Positions 16,456 to 26,788 of a DNA stretch of 64,000 bases are shown one piece after another. The DNA lies in the NCBI RefSeq assembly GCF_010731295.1, contig NZ_AP022579.1, positions 3,472,001-3,536,000 of the forward strand. The letters run 5' to 3'. The translations under genes were made by a program, and so were the position numbers. The notes below the pieces were generated by a model. It saw only the letters and a program-made list of their open reading frames with translations. It was not told the origin of the DNA and searched no databases. Origin of the DNA: Mycolicibacterium boenickei (GTDB taxonomy: Bacteria > Actinomycetota > Actinomycetes > Mycobacteriales > Mycobacteriaceae). Positions within the stretch are counted from its first letter, which is position 1, and the number at the start of each line of letters is the position of its first letter.

Positions 16456-17736
16456 ATGGCGCGCATTGGAGACGGCGGTGACCTGCTGAAGTGCTCGTTC
16501 TGCGGCAAGAGTCAAAAGCAGGTCAAAAAGCTCATTGCCGGTCCGGGCGTGTACATCTGCGACGAGTGCATCGATCTGTGCAACGAGATCATCGAGGAGG
16601 AACTCGCCGACGCTGACGACGTCAAGCTCGACGAGCTGCCCAAACCCGCGGAGATCCGGGACTTCCTCGAGGGCTACGTCATCGGTCAGGACACCGCGAA
16701 GAGGACGCTGGCAGTGGCGGTCTACAACCACTACAAGCGGATCCAGGCGGGGGAGAAGTCCCGTGATTCGCGCTCCGAGCCGGTCGAGCTGACCAAGTCC
16801 AACATCCTGATGCTCGGCCCCACCGGCTGCGGTAAGACCTACCTGGCCCAGACGCTGGCCAAGATGCTCAACGTGCCCTTCGCCATCGCCGATGCCACCG
16901 CTCTGACCGAGGCCGGCTACGTGGGCGAGGACGTCGAGAACATTCTGCTCAAGCTGATTCAGGCGGCCGACTACGACGTCAAGCGCGCCGAGACCGGCAT
17001 CATCTACATCGACGAGGTCGACAAGATCGCCCGCAAGAGCGAGAACCCGTCGATCACGCGCGATGTCTCCGGCGAGGGTGTGCAGCAGGCCCTGCTGAAG
17101 ATCCTGGAAGGCACCCAGGCCTCGGTTCCGCCGCAGGGTGGCCGTAAGCATCCGCACCAGGAGTTCATCCAGATCGACACCACCAACGTGCTGTTCATCG
17201 TGGCGGGTGCGTTCGCGGGCCTGGAGAAGATCGTCTCCGACCGGGTCGGCAAGCGCGGTCTGGGCTTCGGCGCCGAGGTGCGGTCCAAGGCCGAGATCGA
17301 CACCCAGGACCACTTCGCCGAGGTCATGCCGGAGGACCTGATCAAGTTCGGTCTGATCCCCGAGTTCATCGGCCGTCTGCCGGTCGTGGCCTCGGTGACC
17401 AACCTGGACAAGGAATCCCTGGTCAAGATCCTCTCCGAGCCCAAGAACGCTCTGGTCAAGCAGTACGTCCGCTTGTTCGAGATGGACGGTGTGGAGCTGG
17501 AGTTCACCGAGGAGGCGCTGGAGGCGATCGCCGATCAGGCCATCCACCGCGGCACCGGTGCCCGTGGCCTGCGCGCCATCATGGAGGAAGTCCTGCTGCC
17601 GGTGATGTATGACATCCCCAGCCGCGACGACGTCGCCAAGGTGGTCGTCACCAAGGAGACCGTGCAGGACAACGTGCTGCCGACCATCGTGCCGCGCAAG
17701 CCGTCGCGTAACGAGCGCCGCGACAAGACCGCGTAA
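16456..17736 (+). CDS. clpX: ClpX, ATP-dependent unfoldase of the Clp protease
   Basis: A 426-residue AAA+ unfoldase that recognises substrates, for example ssrA-tagged proteins, and feeds them to ClpP. The N-terminal zinc-binding domain has Cys13/Cys16 and Cys35/Cys38. Walker A is GPTGCGKT at 121-128, followed by the Walker [12 protein letters not shown], the pore-loop sequence GYVGED, and the IGF-type ClpP docking loop region ([10 protein letters not shown]). The sensor-2 arginine occurs in GARGLRAI. The length is normal and the start follows a good ribosome site. A strong bidirectional terminator follows. Confidence 0.97.
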   Translation: MARIGDGGDLLKCSFCGKSQKQVKKLIAGPGVYICDECIDLCNEIIEEELADADDVKLDELPKPAEIRDFLEGYVIGQDTAKRTLAVAVYNHYKRIQAGEKSRDSRSEPVELTKSNILMLGPTGCGKTYLAQTLAKMLNVPFAIADATALTEAGYVGEDVENILLKLIQAADYDVKRAETGIIYIDEVDKIARKSENPSITRDVSGEGVQQALLKILEGTQASVPPQGGRKHPHQEFIQIDTTNVLFIVAGAFAGLEKIVSDRVGKRGLGFGAEVRSKAEIDTQDHFAEVMPEDLIKFGLIPEFIGRLPVVASVTNLDKESLVKILSEPKNALVKQYVRLFEMDGVELEFTEEALEAIADQAIHRGTGARGLRAIMEEVLLPVMYDIPSRDDVAKVVVTKETVQDNVLPTIVPRKPSRNERRDKTA

Positions 17737-17747
17737 CAGGCAACAGC

Positions 17748-17774
17748 AAAAGCCCCGCTACGGCGGGGCTTTTT
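17748..17774. terminator. Bidirectional rho-independent terminator between clpX and fdhD
   Basis: AAAAGCCCCGC, a TACG loop and GCGGGGCTTTTT form a perfect stem with A- and T-runs on both sides. It serves the convergent clpX (plus) and fdhD (minus) genes. Confidence 0.93.
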
Positions 17775-17786
17775 GCATTCGGCGAC

Positions 17787-18611
17787 TCAGCGGGTGACGC
17801 GGTCCGGGCGGGTGTAGACGTTCATCGAATCGCCGCGCAGGAAGGCCACCAGGGTCAGGCCGGATTGGCCGGCCAGATCGACCGCCAGCGACGAGGGCGC
17901 CGACACCGCGGCCAGGATCGGAATGCCGGCCATCACGGCCTTCTGGGTGAGCTCGAACGAGGCTCGGCCGCTGACCAGAAGGACCGTGCCGGCCGACGGA
18001 ATCCGGTTGTGCTCCAATGCCCAACCGATCACCTTGTCCACGGCATTGTGCCTGCCGATGTCCTCGCGGACCACGAGCATGTCGCCTTCGACGGTGAACA
18101 GGGCCGCGGCGTGCAGGCCGCCGGTGCTGTGGAACACCTTCTGCGCGGCCCGCAGATGCGAGGGCATCTCCGAGAGCACCGTGGCGGCCACCGTCGACGG
18201 GTCATCGCCGGGGCAGTGCTTGCTGCTCAACCTCACCGCTTCCAGCGAGGCCTTGCCGCACACCCCGCACGAGGAGGTGGTGTAGAAGTTGCGGGTGACA
18301 TCGACGTCCGGCTTGGGGACGCCAGGCGCCAGGGTCACGTCGAGAACGTTGTAGGTGTTGACGCCGTCCTCGTTGGCGCCCCGGCAGTAGCGCACCGACA
18401 CCAGGTCCTCACGCTGCGCGATCAAACCCTCGGTCAGCAGAAAACCTTGGGCCAACTCGACATCGGCGCCGGGGGTGCGCATCGTGACGGTGATGGGCGT
18501 GCCGTCCACCCGGATCTCCAGCGGTTCCTCGACCACCAGGGTTTCCGGGCGGGCCTCGGCGGTGTCGCCCGACAGGTGGTGGGCGCGCCGGCGCGCGGTG
18601 ACCCGGCCCAC
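17787..18611 (-). CDS. fdhD: FdhD, sulfurtransferase for formate dehydrogenase maturation
   Basis: A 274-residue accessory protein that transfers sulfur to the molybdenum cofactor of formate dehydrogenase-type enzymes. The functional CxxC is Cys115-Gly-Val-Cys118 ([12 protein letters not shown]). Family marks [11 protein letters not shown], the GLHAAALF and [16 protein letters not shown] motifs and [12 protein letters not shown] are all present. The GTG start overlaps the last base of the upstream oxidoreductase stop (TAGTG), so the two genes are coupled. It corresponds to the Rv2899c-Rv2900c pair, which in M. tuberculosis lies elsewhere. Confidence 0.94.
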   Translation of the reverse strand: MGRVTARRRAHHLSGDTAEARPETLVVEEPLEIRVDGTPITVTMRTPGADVELAQGFLLTEGLIAQREDLVSVRYCRGANEDGVNTYNVLDVTLAPGVPKPDVDVTRNFYTTSSCGVCGKASLEAVRLSSKHCPGDDPSTVAATVLSEMPSHLRAAQKVFHSTGGLHAAALFTVEGDMLVVREDIGRHNAVDKVIGWALEHNRIPSAGTVLLVSGRASFELTQKAVMAGIPILAAVSAPSSLAVDLAGQSGLTLVAFLRGDSMNVYTRPDRVTR

Positions 18612-20902
18612 TAGGCCCGCTCCAACCGGATGACGACGGCCTTCGATACCGGTGTGTTCGATTTCTTGGCCGTATGGTCGAGCGGCACCAGCGGATTGGT
18701 CTCCGGGTAGTAGGCCGCGGCGTTGCCTCTGGGGGTGGAGTACTCGACGATCAGGAAGTCCTTCGCGCGGCGCTCCTGGCCGTCGAATTCCGAGACGAGA
18801 TCCACCCGGTCGCCGGCGGCCAAGCCCATGGCGTCGAGGTCTGCGGGATTGACGAACACCACCCGGCGGCCACCCTTCACCCCGCGGTAACGGTCATCCA
18901 GGCCGTAGATCGTGGTGTTGTACTGGTCGTGGCTGCGCAGCGTCTGCAGCACCAGGCGGCCCTGCGGTACCGGCACCCATTCCAGCGGCTGCACCGAGAA
19001 GTTGGCTTTACCTGTGGCGGTACGGAATTCGCGGGAATCGCGGGGCGGGTGCGGCAGCTGGAACCCATCGGGCTGACGCACCTTGCGGTTGTAGTCCTCG
19101 CAGCCGGGCACCACGTCGGCGATCGCGTCACGGACGCGGTCGTAGTCGGCGCTGAACTGCTCCCACGGCACCGGATGGTCCGGGCCCAGTAGGGTCCGAG
19201 CCAGCTGACAGACGATCGCGACCTCGCTGCGCAGGTGCTCGCTGGGCGGGGTCAGGCTGCCGCGCGACAGGTGCACCATCGACATCGAATCCTCAACGGA
19301 CACCATCTGTTTCCCGCTGGCCTGAAAATCCTTGTCGGTGCGGCCCAGCGTCGGCAGGATGAGCGCGGTGCGACCGTGGACCAGGTGACTGCGATTCAGC
19401 TTCGTCGAAATCTGAACGGTCAGAGCGCAACTCCGCAACCCGGCCTCGGTGACCCCGGTGTCGGGAGTGGCCGAGACGAAGTTGCCGCCCATCCCGATGA
19501 AGACCTTGGCGTGCCCGTCGCGCATCGCCCGGATGGCATCGACGGTGTCGAAACCGTGCTTGCGGGGGCTGGTGATGCCGAACCTGTTGTCCAGGGCATC
19601 CAGAAACTTCTCGGGCATCTTCTCCCAGATGCCCATGGTCCGGTCGCCCTGCACATTGGAGTGTCCGCGCACCGGGCACACGCCGGCACCCGGCTTGCCG
19701 ATCATGCCGCGCATGAAGAGCAGGTTGGTGGCCTCGCCGATGGTGGCCACCGCGTGGTGGTGTTGGGTGAGGCCCATCGCCCAGCAGATGACCGTGCGTT
19801 GTGAGGCGATCAGCATGTCGGCGACGCGGCGCAGCTGGGTTTCGTCGATACCGCTGGCCTCGGTCACCGTGGCCAGGTCGACCGCGCGGGTCTGACGCGC
19901 GTAATCGTCGAAGCCCGCGCAATGAGCGTCGATGAACTCCCGGTCCAAGACCGTGCCCGGGGCGGCGTCCTCCGCTTCCAGCAGCAACCGGCCCAGCCCG
20001 GCGAACAGGGCCATGTCGCCACCGAGGCGGATCTGGACGAACTCGTCGGCGATGGGGATTCCGTGCCCGACCACGCCGTGCACCTTCTGCGGGTCCTTGA
20101 ACCGGATCAGGCCGGCCTCGGGGAGCGGGTTGATCGCAATGATCTTGGCGCCGTTGGCCTTAGCCTTCTCCAGCACCGACAGCATGCGGGGGTGGTTGGT
20201 GCCGGGATTCTGTCCGGCGATCAGGATCAGGTCGGCTTCGGTGACGTCCTCGACGGTGACCGAGCCCTTACCGATACCGATCGATTCGGTCAGCGCGGTG
20301 CCCGAGGATTCGTGGCACATGTTCGAGCAGTCCGGCAGGTTGTTGGTGCCGAAGCTGCGGACCATCAGCTGGTAGAGGAACGCTGCTTCATTGCTGGTGC
20401 GCCCGGAGGTGTAGAACAGTGCCTCGTCCGCGGAGTCCAGCGCGTTGAGGTGGTCAGCGATCAACCGGTAGGCGTCATCCCATTCGATCGGCCGGTAGTG
20501 CGACTCTCCGGGCGCGAGCACCATCGGCTGGGCCAGCCGACCTTGCTGTGACAGCCAGTACTCGGGCTTGGTCTCGAGTTCGGCGATGGTGTGCCGGGCG
20601 AAGAACTCGGGCGTCACCACACGTTTGGTGGCTTCCTCGGCCACCGCCTTCGCGCCGTTCTCGCAGAACTCGGCGAGCTTGCGGCCGCCGTGCTCCTCGG
20701 GCCAGGCGCAGCCCGGGCAGTCGAATCCGTGCCGCTGATTGAGCTTGGTCAACGCGGCGGCGGTGCGCAGCGGACCCATCTGCTCGAATCCGCGCTGCAT
20801 GCTGACCAGGACTGCCTTGACGCCTGCGGCCTCGTCTTTGGCGCCGGTGCTGATGACGTGGTGCTCGTCGTAATCGGCATCGATGTCCCTGGCCCTGGTC
20901 AT
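18611..20902 (-). CDS. fdhF: FdhF/YdeP-family molybdopterin oxidoreductase (formate dehydrogenase-like)
   Basis: A 763-residue cytosolic molybdopterin enzyme of the FdhF/YdeP family (Rv2900c type). The N-terminal cysteines CPGCAWPEE and a later FC replace the usual 4Fe-4S motif of classic formate dehydrogenases. The active-site pair Cys196-His197 (CSNMCHES) matches the Sec/Cys-His pair of formate dehydrogenases. Molybdopterin domains follow ([40 protein letters not shown]). The adjoining fdhD supports formate dehydrogenase-like chemistry, but YdeP relatives are also linked to acid resistance, so the substrate remains open. The ATG at 20902 has only a weak ribosome site. Confidence 0.88.
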   Translation of the reverse strand: MTRARDIDADYDEHHVISTGAKDEAAGVKAVLVSMQRGFEQMGPLRTAAALTKLNQRHGFDCPGCAWPEEHGGRKLAEFCENGAKAVAEEATKRVVTPEFFARHTIAELETKPEYWLSQQGRLAQPMVLAPGESHYRPIEWDDAYRLIADHLNALDSADEALFYTSGRTSNEAAFLYQLMVRSFGTNNLPDCSNMCHESSGTALTESIGIGKGSVTVEDVTEADLILIAGQNPGTNHPRMLSVLEKAKANGAKIIAINPLPEAGLIRFKDPQKVHGVVGHGIPIADEFVQIRLGGDMALFAGLGRLLLEAEDAAPGTVLDREFIDAHCAGFDDYARQTRAVDLATVTEASGIDETQLRRVADMLIASQRTVICWAMGLTQHHHAVATIGEATNLLFMRGMIGKPGAGVCPVRGHSNVQGDRTMGIWEKMPEKFLDALDNRFGITSPRKHGFDTVDAIRAMRDGHAKVFIGMGGNFVSATPDTGVTEAGLRSCALTVQISTKLNRSHLVHGRTALILPTLGRTDKDFQASGKQMVSVEDSMSMVHLSRGSLTPPSEHLRSEVAIVCQLARTLLGPDHPVPWEQFSADYDRVRDAIADVVPGCEDYNRKVRQPDGFQLPHPPRDSREFRTATGKANFSVQPLEWVPVPQGRLVLQTLRSHDQYNTTIYGLDDRYRGVKGGRRVVFVNPADLDAMGLAAGDRVDLVSEFDGQERRAKDFLIVEYSTPRGNAAAYYPETNPLVPLDHTAKKSNTPVSKAVVIRLERA

Positions 20903-20977
20903 GAACCCAATCTAGTCCTCGAAAACCGCCGGACCCGCCGCTTGGCGGGCCTGCATATTCGATATTTCACATGCAGT

Positions 20978-20994
20978 GATAGATGCTTTCTATC
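20978..20994. promoter_or_regulatory. Inverted repeat in the fdhF/lysR divergent promoter
   Basis: GATAGA, five bases, TCTATC: a perfect 6-bp inverted repeat in an AT-rich stretch between the divergent genes, with T-N11-A geometry usual for LysR regulators. It lies 25 bp before the regulator start codon and 76 bp before fdhF. Confidence 0.6.
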
Positions 20995-21018
20995 GAACGG
21001 TGACGAATGCGGGGAGCC

Positions 21019-21960
21019 ATGGCGAGTGACGTGCTGCTACAGCAGCTCGACTACCTGCTGGCGCTGGCGACCGAACGGCACTTCGGCCGGGCGGCCGCGC
21101 GGTGCCACGTGAGCCAACCGACGCTGTCGGTGGCGATCCGCCGGCTGGAACGCGAACTGGGCATCGTCATCGTGCAGCGGGGAAAGCGGTTCGAAGGGTT
21201 CACCGAGGAGGGCCAGCGGGTCGTGACGTGGGCCCAGCGGATCGTCGCCGAACGCGACGACATGCTCGCCGACATCGACCGCATGCGCGGAAGGCTGACC
21301 GTCACGGCCCGGATCGGTGCGATCCCGACGGCGGTGCCCACCGGCCCGTTCATCACCACAGAGTTCCTGCGCCGAAACCCGGCCGCGTCGGTGCGCATCG
21401 AGGCGCTGTCGTCCCGCGAGATCGCGCGGCGGCTGGCCGATTTCGAGATCGACGCCGGATTGACCTATCTCGACGATGAAACCCCGCCCGGAACCCGGTC
21501 GGTGGAGATGTACCGGGAGCGTTATGTCCTGGTGGCGCCGGCCGATCATGCGCTGATGGATCAACCGGAGATCGCCTGGTCGGATGCGGCCGGGCTACCG
21601 CTCTGCGTGCTGACCACCACAATGCGCAACCGGCGCATCCTGGACGCCAACATGGCCGCCGAAGGCGTGCGGTACCGCCCCGTGGTGGAGGCGGACTCGG
21701 TGGACGCGCTGTATGCCCACCTGACGAACTCGCCGCGCGCGACCATCGCCTCCACCGCATGGCTGCCACAGCTCGGAGTGCCTCCGGGTTTCGCCGCGCG
21801 GCCGATGGTGCAGCACGGTCCACGTCCGGCGATCGGACTGGTGGTGCTCGACCGCGCGCCTGCGTCGATCGTGGCCGCCGCGCTCGTCGAGGTGGCCGCC
21901 GATCTCGACCTCGGAACGCGCATCGACGGCTGGTGGGCGTCGGCGGGGCGAGGGACCTAA
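21019..21960 (+). CDS. LysR-family transcriptional regulator, divergent from fdhF
   Basis: A 313-residue regulator. The N-terminal winged helix-turn-helix covers residues about 5-62 (LDYLLALATERHFGRAAARCHVSQPTLSVAIRRLERELG), followed by the effector-binding domain. The ATG at 21019 has GGGGAG 4 nt upstream and is preferred over the in-frame start at 21007. Its position next to fdhF-fdhD and the inverted repeat between them suggest it controls that operon and itself. The effector cannot be read from the sequence; formate is a natural guess. Confidence 0.88.
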   Translation: MASDVLLQQLDYLLALATERHFGRAAARCHVSQPTLSVAIRRLERELGIVIVQRGKRFEGFTEEGQRVVTWAQRIVAERDDMLADIDRMRGRLTVTARIGAIPTAVPTGPFITTEFLRRNPAASVRIEALSSREIARRLADFEIDAGLTYLDDETPPGTRSVEMYRERYVLVAPADHALMDQPEIAWSDAAGLPLCVLTTTMRNRRILDANMAAEGVRYRPVVEADSVDALYAHLTNSPRATIASTAWLPQLGVPPGFAARPMVQHGPRPAIGLVVLDRAPASIVAAALVEVAADLDLGTRIDGWWASAGRGT

Positions 21961-21970
21961 CCGGGGGAGG

Positions 21971-22846
21971 TCATCCGCGGAACTTCGTGACGTACTCGGT
22001 CATCGTCTTCAGCTGATACCGCGACACCTCAGGGGCGTTCTCGTCCTCGGCGAACACCGAGGACACCATGACCGTGTCCTCGCGGTCGTAGAAGCCGATT
22101 TCGCCCAGGCCGCCGAAGAACTCGTCCCAATCGATGTCGCCGTCACCGATTTTCAGGTGCTGGTGCACCCGCACCGGGTTTCCCGGCGGGTTGGTGATGT
22201 AACGCAGTCCATGGCTGCGGTGGTGGTCCATGGTGTCGGCGACGTGGACCAGGCGCAGTTTGTCGCCGGCGGCACGCATGATGTCAATCATGTTGCCGCC
22301 CATATGGTAGGTGTGGCACGCCACGTACACCATGCCGATGTTGGGGGAGTTGACCCCACGGATGATGCGCACCGCTTCGAGGCCGTCCTCGACGAAATCG
22401 TCTGGGTGCGGATCGATCCGGACATCGATGCCTTCGCGTTCGATGATCGGAAGCAGTTCCTCCATCGACCGGAAGAACGCCCGCTCGGACTCCTCGGCTT
22501 TCTCGGGACGGCCGGAGAACTCGGTGTTGATCACGTTGACGCCGAGGTCGACGGTGATCTGGATGACGCGCTTCCAGTTACGCACCGCGGCTTCCCGAGC
22601 GTCGGGGTCCGGGCTGGACCAGCGCAGCACCGGCAGCACCGACGCGATGCCCACCCCGGCATCGGCACACGCCTTGCGAAACGCAGCCACCAGTGCGTCG
22701 TCGGCACGCGGATGATTGAAGAACGGGATGAAGTCGCGGTGCGGGGTGAGCTGCAGGTACTCGTAGCCGAGTTCGGCCACCAGGCGGGGGAATTCGAGCA
22801 GCTCGTGGTCGTGGTGGAACGGCGTGGGATCCAGGGCGATCTTCAT
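21971..22846 (-). CDS. iolH: IolH-type sugar isomerase/epimerase of the inositol operon
   Basis: A 291-residue xylose-isomerase-like TIM-barrel protein. The start MKIALDPTPFHHDH and the metal-site segments (TEFSGRPEKAEESE, RIDPHPDDF, YVACHTYHMGG, LVHVADTMDHHRSH) match corynebacterial IolH. Its exact step in inositol breakdown is not established in this lineage; it probably isomerises or dehydrates an inosose intermediate. It is the last gene of the iolC operon; iolG ends 2 bp upstream. The start at 22846 is chosen from family alignment; the upstream extension is inside iolG. Confidence 0.85.
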   Translation of the reverse strand: MKIALDPTPFHHDHELLEFPRLVAELGYEYLQLTPHRDFIPFFNHPRADDALVAAFRKACADAGVGIASVLPVLRWSSPDPDAREAAVRNWKRVIQITVDLGVNVINTEFSGRPEKAEESERAFFRSMEELLPIIEREGIDVRIDPHPDDFVEDGLEAVRIIRGVNSPNIGMVYVACHTYHMGGNMIDIMRAAGDKLRLVHVADTMDHHRSHGLRYITNPPGNPVRVHQHLKIGDGDIDWDEFFGGLGEIGFYDREDTVMVSSVFAEDENAPEVSRYQLKTMTEYVTKFRG

Positions 22847-22848
22847 CG

Positions 22849-23898
22849 CTACGCCCCCGGGATCGACTCGCGCGCCACCATGTCCACCGTGACCGGAAGG
22901 CCGGTCTCCAGTGCCTTGACACCGGCCGCGCACACTGCCGCCGCGGCGTAGCCGTCCCATGCCGTGGGGCCGTCTGTGTAGTCCCCGGTCGAGCTGCCGT
23001 GCTGAACAGCGTCGACCCAGCGCTGGAACTCGATGTCGTAGGCCCGTCCGAACCGCTCCCGGAACCCGGGAGTGATGGTGCCACCCCAGGTTCCCGACGC
23101 GCCTTTGCGGATCAGCCCGACATCGAGTCCGATGAATGCGGAACCCTTTTCGCCGACCAGTTCGGTGCGCACCTCATAGGCCACTCCGGTGGTGACGAAC
23201 AATTCGACGTCCACGTGCTTGCCGGAGACGGTGCGCATGACGGCGATCTGTGGGTCCTGAATGCCGTCGGGGGCACCGGGATTGACAGCCGGCTTCAGAA
23301 TCTGGATGGAGTCGATCTCCTCGTCGAACAGGAACCGGGTCACGTCGACCTCGTGGACCAGGGAATCCTTGACGATCATGGAGCTGTCGAAGCTCGGCGG
23401 CACAGCCGGGTTGCGGTGTACGCAGTGCAGCACCAGCGCGCGGCCGAACTCGCCGGCGTCGAGCAGGGCCTTCAGCTGCATGTACTCCTCATCGAACCGG
23501 CGCATGAAACCGACCTGGATGAGCCGCTTGCCGAGCTCGGCCTCGCGCTTGACCACCTCGAGGGACGACTCGACATCGGTGGTCAGCGGCTTCTCGCAGA
23601 GCACCGGCTTGCCGTGCTCCAGACAGGCCAGCAGTTGCTTGTCGTGCGTCGGCCCTGGCGTAGCGAGTACGACGGCATCGACCTCAGGGTCGGCGATCGC
23701 GTCGAGCGGATCGGTGACCGCCCGGCAGCCCGGGATGCCTGCGGCAATGGTCTCGGCCTTCTCAGTGAGAAAGTCGTTCACCACGACGACTCGCGCGCCG
23801 GAAATCCGGCTGGTCAGGCGCGCGACGTGGTCGGCGCCCATGATGCCGACGCCGAGGACGGCGATGCGAAGGTCGTCCGTCGCTGTTGAATTGGGCAT
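22849..23898 (-). CDS. iolG: myo-Inositol 2-dehydrogenase (Gfo/Idh/MocA family)
   Basis: A 349-residue NAD-dependent dehydrogenase that oxidises myo-inositol to scyllo-inosose, the first catabolic step. It has the Rossmann motif GVGIMGADHV (residues about 16-25), the EKPL motif near residue 102 and the catalytic-region sequence DSLVHEVDVTRFL with the family His. TAGGAGCACG precedes the ATG. It lies between iolE and iolH in the iolC operon, as in Corynebacterium. Confidence 0.88.
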   Translation of the reverse strand: MPNSTATDDLRIAVLGVGIMGADHVARLTSRISGARVVVVNDFLTEKAETIAAGIPGCRAVTDPLDAIADPEVDAVVLATPGPTHDKQLLACLEHGKPVLCEKPLTTDVESSLEVVKREAELGKRLIQVGFMRRFDEEYMQLKALLDAGEFGRALVLHCVHRNPAVPPSFDSSMIVKDSLVHEVDVTRFLFDEEIDSIQILKPAVNPGAPDGIQDPQIAVMRTVSGKHVDVELFVTTGVAYEVRTELVGEKGSAFIGLDVGLIRKGASGTWGGTITPGFRERFGRAYDIEFQRWVDAVQHGSSTGDYTDGPTAWDGYAAAAVCAAGVKALETGLPVTVDMVARESIPGA

Positions 23899-23905
23899 CG
23901 TGCTC

Positions 23906-24811
23906 CTAGTTGAAACGGACGGACGGGATGCCGCACGAACCCAAGTAGTGCCGGGTGCGCTTGGCGATGGGCAGGGGAGTGTCGACCTCGCACGGGTACA
24001 TGTCCTGTTCGACGATCGCGAACACGTCGATGCCGAGCTTGTCGACCTCGGCGAGCAACGGCGGCATCTCCGGAATACCCAGCGGCGGTTCGGTCATCGC
24101 GCCCAGCTTGACGGCCTCGCCGAACGGCAGGTCCTCGGCCTCGACCTTGGCCCGCACCTCGGGGTCGACCTGCTTGAGGTGCAGGTAGCCGATGCGCTCG
24201 GGGGCCCGGCGGATGATGGCGATATTGTCGCCGCCGCAGTAGCTGATGTGTCCGGTGTCAAGACACAGGTTGACGAATTCCCCGTCGGTGCCGTCGAGGA
24301 ATCGATACACGTTCTCCTCGGTGTCGACGTGGCTGTCGGCATGTGGGTGGTATTGCGCACGCACGCCGTACTTTTCGTACATGGCCTTGCCCAGTTCGTT
24401 CATGCCCTGGGTCTTCTTGCGCCACTGTTCAGTCGTGAGGTTGCGGTCTTCCAGCACCGCGCCGGTGGCGGGGTCACGCCACATCTCGGGGATCACCACG
24501 ACGTGCTTACCGCCGACGGCGGCGGTGAGTCTTGCGACGTCCTCGATCTGCGTCCACACCGCGTCCCACGAATCGTCCTGATGCAGGTGCTCGAAAACGG
24601 TTCCGGCGGACAGCTTCAAGTTGCGCTGGGCGAGTTCGTCGGAGAGCTGCTGCGGGTCGGTGGGCAGGTAGCCGAACGGACCCAATTCGATCCATTCATA
24701 ACCGGATTCGGCCACCTCGTCGAGGAAACGGGTATAGGGCGTCTGCTTCGGATCGTCGGGAAACCACACACCCCAGGAGTCGGGGGCCGAACCGACGAGA
24801 ATCTTGCTCAC
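23906..24811 (-). CDS. iolE: IolE-type myo-inosose-2 dehydratase
   Basis: A 301-residue TIM-barrel protein starting VSKILVGSAPDSWGVWFPDD. The conserved ELGPFGYLP, YHPHADSHVDTEENVYRFLD and CLDTGHISYCGGDN segments provide metal ligands. Its place between iolD and iolG is that of iolE in the corynebacterial inositol cluster, where it dehydrates scyllo-inosose to the trihydroxycyclohexanedione used by IolD. GTG 24811 has AAGGAAG at about 7 nt and begins at the conserved N-terminus; the longer frame runs into iolD. The family assignment is firm, the exact reaction is inferred from context. Confidence 0.8.
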   Translation of the reverse strand: MSKILVGSAPDSWGVWFPDDPKQTPYTRFLDEVAESGYEWIELGPFGYLPTDPQQLSDELAQRNLKLSAGTVFEHLHQDDSWDAVWTQIEDVARLTAAVGGKHVVVIPEMWRDPATGAVLEDRNLTTEQWRKKTQGMNELGKAMYEKYGVRAQYHPHADSHVDTEENVYRFLDGTDGEFVNLCLDTGHISYCGGDNIAIIRRAPERIGYLHLKQVDPEVRAKVEAEDLPFGEAVKLGAMTEPPLGIPEMPPLLAEVDKLGIDVFAIVEQDMYPCEVDTPLPIAKRTRHYLGSCGIPSVRFN

Positions 24812-24822
24812 TACGGGCTTCC

Positions 24823-26784
24823 TTAACGATCTGACGGGTTGACGAGGGGGCGTTGAACTTTCTTCCAGTCCGCATAGCGTTCGTAGGCGCTCTGGGTGGA
24901 CTCCAACGTGGAGACCTCCGACACCGGGACGTCCCACCAGGACTGGCTGTCGGGTGCGTAGATCAGCGGATCGGTTTCTACATGGATCACGGTGACGGTG
25001 TCAGCGGCCTTGGCCGCCTTGACCGCATCGGTGAACTCCGCTGCGGTGGCGACCTTGATGACGTCGGCGCCCAGGCTCGCGGCATTGGCGGCCAGGTCCA
25101 CGGGCAGTGTGTCGCCGTCGAGTCGCCCATCGGCGGTGCGATAGCGGTAGGCCGTGCCGAACCGCTGCGAGCCCAGCGACTCGGAAAGCCCACCGATGGA
25201 GGCGAATCCGTGGTTCTGCACCAGCACCGGGATGATCTTGACGCCCTCCTGAACGGCGGTCACCAGCTCGGTCGCCATCATCAAGTAGGAGCCGTCGCCG
25301 ACCATGACGAACACGTCGCGATCGGGCGCGGCCATCTTCACGCCGATCCCGCCGGCGATCTCGTATCCCATGCAGGAGTAGCCGTACTCGACGTGGTAGC
25401 CCTTGCGGTCGCGGGTGCGCCACATCTTGTGCAGATCGCCGGGCATCGAGCCTGCCGCGCACACCACCACGTCGCGGGGCTCCGACAAGGTGTTGACCAG
25501 GCCGATCACCTGGTTCTGGTTCAACGCCGCGCCGTCCTCGCGGGTGGCGTAGATCTTGTAAGCCTCTGTGACGGTGTCCTCCCACTCTGCGGCCAGTTCG
25601 GTGACCCGCGAACGGTATTCGTCGCTGACGCGGTAGCCGTCCAGCGCGGTGCTCAGCGCCTCGAGGGCCTCACGGGCATCGGCGATCAGGCTGACCCCGC
25701 CCTGCTTCACCGCGTCCAGCGAAGCCACGTTGATGTTGACGAACCGGACCTCCGGATTGTTGAACGCGGTCCGGGACGCAGAGGTGAAATCGCTGTAGCG
25801 GGTGCCGATTCCGATGACGACGTCGGCTTCCGACGCAAGCGCGTTGGCCGCGGTGGTGCCGGTGGAACCGATCGCCCCGACCGACTGCGGGTGGTCGTAG
25901 CGCAGCGAGCCCTTGCCGGCCTGGCTCTCGGCGACCGGGATCCCGGTACCGGACGCCAGCGCGGCCAGAGCTTCTTCGGCACCGGAGTAGTGCACCCCGC
26001 CGCCGGCAACGACCAGCGGCTTGCGGGCTGAGGCGATGATCTCGGCGGCGCGCGCGGTCATCGAGCGCTCGGGCAACGGGCGGGCCACGTGCCAGGTGCG
26101 TTCGGCAAACAGTGATTCCGGCCAGTCGTGTGCCTCGGCCTGCACGTCCTGGGGGATCGATACCGTCGCGGCCCCGGTTTCGACGGGATCGGTGAGCACC
26201 CGCATGGCTCCCAGCAGGGCCGCCGGGAGCTGCTCGGGCCGCCAGACCCGGTCGAAGTAGCGGGACAGCGGCTTGAACGCGTCGTTGACCGTCACATCAC
26301 CCGAGGACGGCAGTTCGAGCTCCTGCAACACCGGCGAACTGACGCGAGTGGCGAAGGTATCGGCGGGTAGCAGCAGCACCGGCAACCGGTTGATCGTGGC
26401 CAGAGCGGCCCCGGTGAGCATGTTGGTGGAGCCGGGGCCGACGCTGGCGGTCACCGCCCAGGTTTGCAGCCGGTCCTTCTGCCGGGCGTAGGCGGCCGCG
26501 CTGTGCACCATGGCTTGCTCGTTGCGGCCCAGTACGTACTTGAGTCCTGGCTCCCGGCCGGACTCCGCCGCTTCGAGCTCATCTTGCAGCAGCGCCTGGC
26601 CCAGCCCGGCCACGTTGCCGTGGCCGAAGATGCCGAAGCAGCCGGCGAAGAACTTGGACCGGACCCCGTCGCGCTCCACATATTGGTTGGCCAGGAAGCG
26701 AATGGCGGCCTGGGCCACGGTGAGTCGTATGGTGCCCTCGGCATCGACCAGTTTCCCGGTCGACTTGGGTGCGGTGGATACCAC
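24823..26784 (-). CDS. iolD: IolD, trihydroxycyclohexane-1,2-dione hydrolase (TPP enzyme)
   Basis: A 653-residue thiamine-diphosphate enzyme that opens the inositol ring, giving 5-deoxy-glucuronate. N-terminal PYR-type domain (residues about 15-200: RFLANQYVERDG, GHGNVAGLG, NEQAMVHSAAAYAR), middle domain, and C-terminal PP domain with the GDGSYLMM motif and NHGFASIGG. Length is typical of IolD. GTG 26784 starts the conserved region; AAGGAG is 11 nt upstream, inside the end of iolB. The gene follows iolB after 4 bp. Confidence 0.92.
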   Translation of the reverse strand: MVSTAPKSTGKLVDAEGTIRLTVAQAAIRFLANQYVERDGVRSKFFAGCFGIFGHGNVAGLGQALLQDELEAAESGREPGLKYVLGRNEQAMVHSAAAYARQKDRLQTWAVTASVGPGSTNMLTGAALATINRLPVLLLPADTFATRVSSPVLQELELPSSGDVTVNDAFKPLSRYFDRVWRPEQLPAALLGAMRVLTDPVETGAATVSIPQDVQAEAHDWPESLFAERTWHVARPLPERSMTARAAEIIASARKPLVVAGGGVHYSGAEEALAALASGTGIPVAESQAGKGSLRYDHPQSVGAIGSTGTTAANALASEADVVIGIGTRYSDFTSASRTAFNNPEVRFVNINVASLDAVKQGGVSLIADAREALEALSTALDGYRVSDEYRSRVTELAAEWEDTVTEAYKIYATREDGAALNQNQVIGLVNTLSEPRDVVVCAAGSMPGDLHKMWRTRDRKGYHVEYGYSCMGYEIAGGIGVKMAAPDRDVFVMVGDGSYLMMATELVTAVQEGVKIIPVLVQNHGFASIGGLSESLGSQRFGTAYRYRTADGRLDGDTLPVDLAANAASLGADVIKVATAAEFTDAVKAAKAADTVTVIHVETDPLIYAPDSQSWWDVPVSEVSTLESTQSAYERYADWKKVQRPLVNPSDR

Positions 26785-26788
26785 GGGA

